From Echinococcus granulosus (Eukaryota > Platyhelminthes > Cestoda > Cyclophyllidea > Taeniidae): a stretch of 12,328 bases of DNA. The number at the start of each line of letters is the position of its first letter. The first letter of the stretch is position 1. Under the pieces are notes generated by a model. The model did not search any database, was not told where the DNA came from, and saw only the letters and a program-made list of their open reading frames with translations. The stretch covers positions 400,974 to 413,301 of the forward strand of contig NW_020170455.1 of the NCBI RefSeq assembly GCF_000524195.1, read 5' to 3'. The translations under genes were made by a program, and so were the position numbers. Shown in pieces: positions 1 through 6,529 of the stretch.

Positions 1-130
1 CCTTTTTAAAGCCTATTACATAATTTGTGCAAATCACCTAGTATTCTCGTCACTGGCCTCATAGTAAATCCAAAACAGACTATAAAGAGGGCAAAGAGTT
101 GTCTTTGAAGCATAGTGCAAATTATTGCCC
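1..130. other. Unique left flank of the tandem duplication
   Basis: This is the only stretch in the window that occurs once. Read on the minus strand it continues the left arm of the diverged inverted repeat without a break, so it looks like native sequence next to copy 1 rather than an unrelated chimeric tail. It holds the 5' arm of an 11-bp hairpin (84-94) whose 3' arm (125-135) crosses into the repeat unit. No gene or RNA is recognisable. The same position before copy 2 (6100-6229) has different sequence, namely the end of copy 1. Confidence 0.9.
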
Positions 131-246
131 TCTTTCTTGAACACACCTAAAATGTGCTATTTCCACATCACTAGATATTATGTGGTTTTTAATGCGCCAA
201 GCAGTACTTTGGGTGCTTGAGAATGCTCCTTACCTTCTTTGGTCAT
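34..246 (-). pseudogene. Possible decayed coding relic, left copy
   Basis: Minus-strand counterpart of 5976-6107. From an ATG at 244-246 the frame runs to TGA at 34-36, with in-frame TAA (178-180) and TAG (157-159). It keeps the codon phase of the right copy in two blocks: about 10 codons with several identical residues, then 32 codons after the start of the first block the VFKK-E-G-N-NLH pattern. The sequence between them is poorly conserved. The tail after the second block differs from the right copy. The relic crosses the unit boundary, so in copy 2 only 6230-6345 of it remains. No family could be assigned. Confidence 0.22.
84..135. other. 11-bp perfect hairpin spanning the duplication boundary
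   Basis: AAAGAGGGCAA (84-94) is the exact reverse complement of TTGCCCTCTTT (125-135), with a 30-base loop. The left boundary of the tandem unit (130/131) lies inside the 3' arm. Copy 2 lacks the 5' arm because the junction cuts it off. Two smaller 6-bp hairpins follow at once: 163-168 with 180-185, and 198-203 with 214-219. Confidence 0.65.
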
Positions 247-430
247 AGTTCATATCCCAATTTTGATTGTTCTTTGAATAACAATTACTACTACTAACTC
301 GGACTTAGACGATATTCAGTCGCACCTGATCATTTACATTTAGTTTGGACAAAATGCTGGATTTGTTAATAGCCCTATTGATAAATATGTCTGCATTTAA
401 CTCTTTTCTCTCCGGATTCGACGAAGCCTG
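109..430 (-). repeat. Left arm of a diverged inverted repeat
   Basis: On the minus strand this region matches the plus strand near the unit end in collinear blocks. The blocks are 409-430 with 5907-5928 (18/22), 213-240 with 5976-6003 (21/28), 190-201 with 6013-6024 (11/12), and 109-156 with 6061-6107 (44 of 48 columns, one single-base gap). By hand count about 10 of 15 substitutions in the blocks are transitions, which fits real descent rather than chance. About 120 bases between the first two blocks have no counterpart in the right arm. The arm crosses the unit boundary at 131, so only its 131-430 part is repeated in copy 2. It may be one member of an old interspersed repeat family or the end of a transposon. 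Confidence 0.8.
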
Positions 431-1102
431 ATGACGGATCTGTAAATTCACAAAATCTAAGCAACACCCCTTCCCTACCAGTTAACATCTTTATATGTCT
501 TAACGCATGGTACCTTTTTAACCCATTAATGACACACTGAAAAAATCAACTCGTTTAAATCCAAATCAAAACAATTTTTGATTTCTCATAGGATTTTTCC
601 GAGTTTGCTAGACATTTTACGTTTTCTTTTGCCTATAGACCTTGGGGGTGCATTAAAACGAATTAATGATTCACGGGGCAATTAATTATTCTAGCACCCC
701 GTTTGGAAAAAATGACCGTCTTTTCACATTTATTTTAGTCTTCATCTAAAGAACGCTGTTTAACATGATAAATAGGTCTGTCAGGCACGCAGGAAAGCCT
801 AAATTTTGGTCCAATCTAGGGTAGGTAAATCTCGATAATAAATTTAATCTTACTAAATCAGTTTCAAGGGGAATTTCAGTGGTATCCGATGTCTGTCTAA
901 AAATCCAGTTGGTTTTTACCAAAAAATTTATTACCAGTTTTTAGGGAGAGGAAAACAGGCTACTCTACTCTCTCGGTTTATGCATCCTGTGTTTAAATGT
1001 CATCCTCAAAACCTAGGAAATACGGCTTTTTGTACAATTAAGGTAAAGAACTCTTTGAGCTGGTTTTTAATTGTTTACCAGGATAGTCAGTGATAGTACC
1101 AA
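431..1102. other. Non-coding stretch with a nested hairpin
   Basis: No gene-like frame was seen on either strand. The notable item is the nested inverted repeat at 645-700. A small 5-bp hairpin with a T4 loop lies at 909-922 (TTGGT with ACCAA). The copy 2 equivalent is 6530-7201. Confidence 0.6.
645..700. other. Nested inverted repeat (7 + 7 bp)
   Basis: GGGGTGC (645-651) pairs with GCACCCC (694-700), and inside it AATTAAT (661-667) pairs with ATTAATT (681-687) around a 13-base loop that contains another GGGG. The outer stem is unusually GC-rich for its AT-rich surroundings. Such a shape can be a terminator, a protein site or a cruciform, and nothing here decides among them. Repeated at 6744-6799. 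Confidence 0.5.
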
Positions 1103-1142
1103 GCTAGCGCTAGCCAATTTTACGTCCAAATCCCCGGATCCG
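1103..1142. other. 12-bp perfect palindrome plus nearby 8-bp palindrome
   Basis: GCTAGCGCTAGC (1103-1114) is a perfect 12-bp palindrome and CGGATCCG (1135-1142) a perfect 8-bp one, 20 bases apart. Both are GC-rich and contain CpG in a sequence that is otherwise AT-rich. They could be dimer-binding sites, but no adjacent gene explains them. Repeated at 7202-7241. Confidence 0.5.
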
Positions 1143-1924
1143 ACTTCACACCTGCTAAAAGAAATCAGCAAAAATGTCACAAATTAATACCAAAAGCTTA
1201 TAATTATTTCAATTTAGGCTTTAGTTAAAAAAACTTGGCTCATTATTATTACAATTTTGATGCTTCAGTTTAATCTAATCTCTTTTTAAGGAAACAGTAC
1301 GATTCATCTGGAAGGAATTGTGACAAAGTTCCCTACCACCTTTGAAGCCATTGGTATGAACAATCGTCAGGCCGTGTTATTTGTTTTTAACAAGATGACA
1401 TCAATTGTCCCACTCAATTTTCTTCTTTCGCTAATTCTTCTGCTACTCTTTATGCGTTGATTGCCTATCCTTTTTGATTCTAAGCCGAGGCTAATCGCAA
1501 TTTACCTAGAAAGCCACCACCAAATAGTGCATAATTACGTATGATCTGTATTAATAATGGCTATGATAATACATAAAATTTTCCGACATTTAAAGTGCTT
1601 TTTTAAATTTCTCCTTTAAAATAAGATTTGGATTCTATTCTTCTTATTATGCATTTGACTTCCCCCAATTGCTGTTGTAGATATCTAGTTTCCGTTGGAT
1701 AAATATTTAACCACTACTAACAAAAATATATCTTACTTGTTTTTAGGCATAATGAAATCAATTTAGATTTTCTCACTAAATTCAAAGCTTAAATCAAGTC
1801 GAATCAAGCAAATTTGATTCCAAAGCAATTGGTCCTCATATAAACTGTAGCTCTTAGTATCATCTTGAAGTCGCAGTGAGGCAAACTAAAGTGGGAAATG
1901 ACCGAAGTTGTGACCAAAAAGCAC
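1143..1924. other. Non-coding stretch, no gene recognised
   Basis: The longest standard-code frame is 1290-1460 on the plus strand: 56 codons with no start near its beginning, bounded by TAA at 1287 and ending in TGA at 1458. It begins after a pyrimidine-rich stretch and an AG, like a splice acceptor, but the length is within chance and the product resembles nothing I know. The copy 2 equivalent is 7242-8023. Confidence 0.5.
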
Positions 1925-1963
1925 GTCTTAAAAAAGGAGTTAAAATAGAGCGCGTTTTAAGAC
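1925..1963. other. 9-bp hairpin with 21-base loop
   Basis: GTCTTAAAA (1925-1933) is the exact reverse complement of TTTTAAGAC (1955-1963). The loop contains GAGCGCG. One or two stems of this size are expected by chance in the unit, so alone it is weak. It stands out because it borders the GC-rich island that follows. Repeated at 8024-8062. Confidence 0.45.
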
Positions 1964-1985
1964 ACATATTCCATCTTTCTTAAGC

Positions 1986-2075
1986 TTCATGCCCTCCGCT
2001 ATTCGGAGTCGCCCTTGAGACTCGACTGTCCAGGGTTTTTCAAGGCTAAGGCAGGGTCGATGATGCGGTGGATGT
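1986..2075. other. GC-rich island with several short stems
   Basis: About 56% GC by hand count against roughly 35-37% for the unit. Stems visible: CTCCG (1994-1998) with CGGAG (2004-2008) around a 5-base loop; AGTCG (2007-2011) with CGACT (2023-2027); CCTTGA (2013-2018) with TCAAGG (2040-2045). The first two share bases and so are alternatives in part. It could be a small structured RNA gene or a GC-rich relic. No known RNA motif (tRNA T-arm, 5S, paired C/D boxes) was recognised. Repeated at 8085-8174. Confidence 0.35.
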
Positions 2076-5000
2076 AGCTTATTCCATTAAAATGAATGCT
2101 CGATGGACAACTAATTGAAATGCTATAGTCTGCGTACTCTGTATAACTAAAGCATTAAGTAGAGATTTATTTATAAAATAGTTTAAATTTTAATATTCTG
2201 CAATCCTATAGCGGTGGGAACGTTTAACTATTCATACCATGCAGATGGGGTTATCAATCCCTACTGCTGTATATGGATATCTGTTAAACAGCTTTCTTTT
2301 TTAATTTTTAAATTGGGGAATCCTTCATGGTTACATTAACGGCAGAACCAGAAATCTGAGTGGCTGACACAAATTGAAGCAATGCCACAGTCTCTCCGTT
2401 GGAGAAAATCACGAAGGCAGAGGCACTCCTTCAGTGTCCTTTAGGTATAATCAGCAGCTGTCACCAATTTAGCACCTCGAGTCATTTTTAAGGACGTAAT
2501 AAGGCCATGACTTCAAAGGAAAGTTTACTTTTAACAAACAGGAAAGCTACGTGGCTTTGGGAGTGACAGAGGTGCTATAAAACACAAAAGGTCACAAAAC
2601 CACGGAGACTAACGGTCGAGTTTATGATGATAAAGCACGCTTAAAAAAATATTGGGAAAGCTATTGCTATCTTTTGGTTAAAAATCAGTACTTGAATTGA
2701 GCTTGTATTAGGTTTCGAACTCTATTTTATTAAATGCGATCTCATGTTTGTAAGGTTTCGTTAATAAATAAATTGCCAATGCCAGCTTTTCGGATAAGTG
2801 TTAAAAGGTCATTTCCAGCTTCGATGGAGTGGAACATGATTAAATGTTGCATTTCGTACATTTGAGGAAAAAATAAGCCTTGGAAGAATCGCTTAGGAAT
2901 TTTATGCTTTCATAGGGCATCTATAAAAGGAATTTTGCCGAAAATGTAAAGAAGCATTCCATCTCTTTTACGTTGTTCAACTAATTTACCATAAAGTAGA
3001 CTGTGTTGAATAACTAGAAGGTCCTAGGCAAAATAAGTCAACTATACAGCTGATAGGCTCGGTAAAATTTGATGCATGTGGTTCGTAATAGCAGAAAGTT
3101 CCTTAAATTATTTTTGTTACTTTTGACTCTTTCTCACAGAAACGCAAGGCTGCTAAAAATTTCATTGATAATATAGATTTGGCCTTTAAAGGTAATAAAC
3201 TGGATCCTACCCACATCAGTCTCCGTCACACTTTGATTTCCTATCTGTCTACTCTAATTTGTATCTTATTGGCTAATTTCACGTAAATGTGATCGTCATC
3301 ACTTGTGGGATTATCAGAGATGGGGATTAGGTAGTATACCTCTCTTTCCCTCCCATGTTAAAGATGTGGTAGGGATCGTCTTACCGGTTGGTTTTGCACT
3401 ATTTAACATTACGATTTCTTTAACCAATACAAAGGGGACTTTCTTTCCACTAGCTTAATAATACCACTTGTTTCTTAGAATTTTTGGTTGCTCAAGCTCC
3501 AATTACATCGAGGAGTTTTGAGTAGATAGGTCCCACCCGTATTTGTGTCTGTGGTCCACCACTTATGCACATATACGCCCACAAATTATAAGCATGATGT
3601 TTTTTGGCGGTGAAGTGGTGAATCTTTTAGAAGTGTTGGGATGTGATAACCAGTGATGCATTTTTTTGGTTTGGCGAATGATGCAATGAAAAGTCACCGC
3701 TCACACTGACCTCCAATTAAAGTGCTATTAACGTGCGCGTCTTTAAGCATTTCATCGCCAGAATTAAATTGCTTAAACGATTCTTCGACAGTACCTCCTG
3801 CAACTAGATCTCCTCTAGAAGCTAAACATGGCCCCAGCCTCGAAGCAAGCTCAACTTTGGAGCAGCAGACCATTTCATCAAGTAGACTAGACTAAGTCAA
3901 TGCATTGGCTTCAGCTGACACTTTGAGGGTTCGAAATAATGGGCAAGTAATGTGGATCTAGCTAAGGAGTTTTAATAAACTAAGGCTCTTTCGAAGAAAG
4001 AATGAATTCCTTTAATTACCAGATAGGTCTTTTCTTCTAGATCCTGACTGATACGTTGGTGTCTGTTAGTTTGGAAAGATAACGAAATTGAATCTTTTTA
4101 TAGCTACAATTTCATTGATACAGGTACATATTCTTAATTTAAACGATTAACAAAAGAACTCCGAGTAAATGTCAATTTTAATTTACAACTGAATAGCTTG
4201 AATGAGACTTTCCTGAAGACGAAGGAATACAATGTGCAGGCAGAATGTGTAGCATGAACATTTAAAAGAACTGAGAGAGCTACTGGCATGGCTACCGGCA
4301 CAAGTTTAAGGGCAGAGCCTTATGTATCCGCCAAACCAAACTGGAGAGTTTGAAAATACTGCTCTTCTGCATTAGAGTACAATATTGTAGCCTCAAAGAA
4401 GGTCTCCAGCAATGCAGCACTGGAATGCTATGTAGATCCGAGGAAAACTCCCAATAAATTTGTAGAAAATAACTTGACCATATCACATTTCTGAGCATTT
4501 CTGAGTGAACCTCAAGATAATATTAAAATGTACCAACCACAGCACCTAGATTAATTTTTTCGTTAAATCACACTTAGAACTTCCTAAATACTCACCGATA
4601 GAAGCTGGATTCTGTTTAACCAGAGAGGTAAGTGCGAGACTACTAGGTTGAAAGGACCATCAAACCACGTAGTATGCTAGAGCCACTAAAATCGCAAAAA
4701 GTAAGGCCTAGTTTGACAACTGCTTATAATGGTTATGATCCCTTTTGTAGCAAAGTAGCCGTAAATGAAAAAATTTCGTCCCGCATCTATGAGTTCCAAC
4801 AGCTGCTTGTTTTTAATGGTAGCTGATTTTCTCTTTTTTGGCTCTTTTTTCCCTTATATTGGCTTAGTAAAGCCAGTAGATCAAGCTACTTTGTGTATTT
4901 AACTTTAAATGTCATTTATTTTTTAATCACCATTTAATGTCACTGATATTAGATGGCGTGACCACACGTAGTAAAAATCGCTCGAATAAATGTAAGTTTT

Positions 5001-5246
5001 CATTCATTTTATCCATCATGAGAGCACTTTAGGTCCTGGTCAATTCAGAAGGTAAAACAACTACCTGCCAATTATAAACATGAATTGGAGACTAATATAT
5101 GCATAGGATGAGTTATTTTATTGTTTACTATGACTAAATCGCAATATAATTAATGCCGAACTGGTATAAGGCTGTGGAAATATGCCAAAATCTTTGCTAC
5201 TACTTTCTTGTGCGAAATATTTGTTACTGATCCAACAAATGGCATC
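2076..5246. other. Long non-coding interior, no gene recognised
   Basis: About 3.2 kb in which I find no supportable gene on either strand under the standard code. Short stems occur at 3804-3818 (CTAGA with TCTAG) and 3987-4001 (TCTTTC, GAA loop, GAAAGA). A 13-base direct repeat, AATTTCATTGATA, occurs at 3158-3170 and 4108-4120, within what chance allows. A 7-T run at 3661-3667 and a 7-A run at 2643-2649 are among the longest homopolymers. The copy 2 equivalent is 8175-11345. Confidence 0.55.
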
Positions 5247-5271
5247 AGGTAATGGAAGGCGCCCATTACCT
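5247..5271. other. 9-bp hairpin with 7-base loop
   Basis: AGGTAATGG (5247-5255) pairs perfectly with CCATTACCT (5263-5271) around the loop AAGGCGC. It is the most compact strong hairpin of the unit. There is no following T-run, so it is not a classical bacterial terminator. Repeated at 11346-11370. Confidence 0.5.
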
Positions 5272-5744
5272 TAACTGTTAATAAGGGAACTAATGAATTC
5301 CAACGCGAATAAGGATGTCCCTAGGCCCTTACATAGCCAATAAGTAATTTTGCCTTTCAAAAGAATAACATAGATTCCCATGTGAATACAACCGCCCATA
5401 TGCTAAAAAATAAAAGTGAAAATTTAGGAGAGAAATATGACAATATGGCGAAATTGGGAAGAAGGCAGTACTGGCGTCATTTCAAAGCACAACACAGTTA
5501 TTTTGGCTAAAACATAGTACGGGCATTCAGCAAGAACAAATGCACCATTTTTTAACAGGTACAATGCGCAACTTGCATAACGCCTAAAGTTGAAAAGTTT
5601 CAGCAAATTTAATTTCACTTCATAGTGCCTCGTCAGCTAATGAAGTAAACAAACATGAGCAAAATTATTTTTCGATGGTTTAAAAAACATGATACGCACT
5701 TCTTAATCATCAGAAAATACTAATGGACCCAAGCGAAACATTAA
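5272..5744. other. Non-coding stretch, no gene recognised
   Basis: Nothing on either strand is supportable under the standard code; the 64-codon minus-strand frame at 5424-5618 is within chance. On the plus strand the frame that later forms the possible relic is interrupted here only by TAA and TAG, which is why a TGA-only reading runs through. The copy 2 equivalent is 11371-11843. Confidence 0.5.
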
Positions 5745-6125
5745 TATAATACTTCACAAACTAATAAAGCATTCCTTCTAAAAGAATTGTCACATGGTCA
5801 GCGCATTGCAAGTTGGTCTAACTTCTGCAAATTCTATTCGCAATCCTTGGCCTTTGCCAATTACGGAACTGTGTTTAACTGCTTGTGTACATATCCTGGG
5901 ACATTTCAGGCATCATCAAATACGGAGACTGCGTAAGTCAAAATAGACAATCAAATTATCAAAGGAAAAACGCCTAAAGCAGATGAGGAGTACCCTCAGG
6001 CACAAGATTTCACTTGGCACATTACCGATGACTTGTCATGTCGCGGTGATAAAGAAGTAACACATTTTAGTGTGTTCAAGAAAGATGGCATTAATTTGCA
6101 CTGTGCTCCAAAAAGGCTACGTTAA
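5745..6125 (+). pseudogene. Possible decayed coding relic, right copy
   Basis: One frame runs from 5745 to a TAA at 6123-6125 with only one internal stop, TAA at 5934-5936, so about 126 codons carry a single interruption. The frame has no good start and I recognise no domain. Support comes from its overlap with the inverted repeat. In the 5907-5928 block three of the four differences from the other arm are silent third-position changes. At 6072 onward both arms encode the pattern VFKK-(D/E)-G-x-NLH-x-A-x-K, and the 96-nt distance from the 5976 block to this one is the same in both arms despite compensating indels. Against it, a two-interval open stretch of this length is expected about once by chance in this much AT-rich DNA, and the silent TCG-to-TCA changes are also what CpG decay would give. 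Confidence 0.27.
5907..6107 (+). repeat. Right arm of the diverged inverted repeat (copy 1)
   Basis: Plus-strand partner of the minus strand of 109-430; the blocks and identities are listed there. The best conserved part is 6061-6107. A weaker shared 9-mer, GATTTGCAC, lies at 6217-6225 and as its complement at 27-35, but the spacing differs by 36 bases and this may be chance. This arm lies wholly inside the unit, so it is present complete in both copies. It overlaps the longest nearly open standard-code frame of the window. Confidence 0.8.
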
Positions 6126-6255
6126 GGTCTTATCAGTGCATTAGTAAGCGCATTGTTGTTTCAATTATATGGCCATGGAAGCGAATACTGACCGAGTCAA
6201 AAATTTTAAGTGGTAGGATTTGCACAGGTTCTTTCTTGAACACACCTAAAATGTG
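6061..6255. other. Potential long stem-loop across the copy 1/copy 2 junction
   Basis: Bases 6061-6085 are complementary to 6230-6255 apart from one bulged base, giving 10 + 15 paired positions around a 144-base loop (6086-6229). The 3' arm starts on the first base of copy 2. The structure exists only at a unit-to-unit junction, so a head-to-tail array or a circle would have it once per unit. It is a by-product of the inverted repeat, and whether it forms or matters is unknown. Confidence 0.55.
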
Positions 6256-6529
6256 CTATTTCCACATCACTAGATATTATGTGGTTTTTAATGCGCCAAG
6301 CAGTACTTTGGGTGCTTGAGAATGCTCCTTACCTTCTTTGGTCATAGTTCATATCCCAATTTTGATTGTTCTTTGAATAACAATTACTACTACTAACTCG
6401 GACTTAGACGATATTCAGTCGCACCTGATCATTTACATTTAGTTTGGACAAAATGCTGGATTTGTTAATAGCCCTATTGATAAATATGTCTGCATTTAAC
6501 TCTTTTCTCTCCGGATTCGACGAAGCCTG
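6230..6529 (-). repeat. Left inverted-repeat arm in copy 2, truncated
   Basis: Equivalent of 131-430. The part of the arm lying in the unique flank (109-130) is missing because the tandem junction replaces it with the end of copy 1. It directly faces the right arm of copy 1 across a 144-base spacer. Confidence 0.8.

Larger units (their letters stand above)
1367..2485 (-). other. TGA-only open frame, 372 codons, probably chance
   Basis: On the minus strand, reading TAA/TAG as sense, the frame is open from an ATG at 2483-2485 to TGA at 1367-1369 (382 codons between TGA stops). A short segment near 1700-1760 vaguely resembles the first strand pair of a retroelement integrase core, but the required acidic residues and their spacing are not there, so I do not call it. 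It covers the GC-rich island. Repeated at 7466-8584. Confidence 0.08.
5130..6191 (+). other. TGA-only open frame, 353 codons, probably chance
   Basis: If TAA and TAG are read as an amino acid (as in many ciliates, some green algae and diplomonads), the frame is open from an ATG at 5130 to TGA at 6189-6191, containing 11 TAA and 2 TAG codons. It includes the right inverted-repeat arm. By hand count G occupies codon positions 1/2/3 about 74/60/63 times in 360 codons and C about 60/73/64, so there is none of the strong first-position G bias of real genes. TAA is used at about its random frequency. No domain is recognised. Repeated at 11229-12290. Confidence 0.1.
131..6229 (+). repeat. 6,099-bp tandem repeat unit, copy 1
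   Basis: The unit begins at the T of TCTTTCTTGAACACACC and ends in GATTTGCACAGGT. Base 130 (C) differs from base 6229 (T), while 131 and all later positions I compared match 6230 onward, which fixes the left boundary. The period is the same near the start (132 and 6231), in the middle (4292 and 10391) and late (5424 and 11523), so no indel separates the copies. The unit length is 3 x 2033, so reading phase is kept across the junction. No homology was seen between the boundary sequence before copy 1 and the end of the unit that would explain the duplication by simple slippage. The sequence beyond copy 2 is not available. Confidence 0.97.

Noticed and set aside
1290..1460. 56-codon plus-strand frame after a pyrimidine-AG, as a possible exon
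   Set aside because: No matching donor or neighbouring exon was found, and the end of the product is a low-complexity hydrophobic run from T-rich DNA. Within chance.
1340..1770. Resemblance to a retroelement integrase core on the minus strand
   Set aside because: The resemblance needs two different frames, the acidic catalytic residues are not in place, and the distance between the two look-alike motifs (about 130 codons) is roughly twice the usual one. Likely pattern-matching on chance residues.
2624..2690. ATGATGA at 2624-2630 as the C box of a C/D snoRNA
   Set aside because: No CTGA D box at a suitable distance and no terminal stem.
2705..2735. GGTTTCGAACTC-like T-loop as a tRNA remnant (also GGGTTCGAAA near 3927)
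   Set aside because: The bases on either side do not form the 5-bp T stem and no acceptor or anticodon stem could be drawn.
3158..4120. 13-base direct repeat AATTTCATTGATA at 3158 and 4108
   Set aside because: At this base composition about one such match is expected by chance, and flanking bases do not match.
4292..4498. 68-codon minus-strand frame, repeated at 10391-10597
   Set aside because: This length is expected several times by chance in 6.1 kb of AT-rich DNA, and the product shows no domain, signal or membrane pattern. Its double occurrence follows only from the tandem duplication.
5424..5618. 64-codon minus-strand frame, repeated at 11523-11717
   Set aside because: Chance length, no recognisable product. 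It lies opposite the TGA-only plus-strand frame and shows nothing gene-like of its own.
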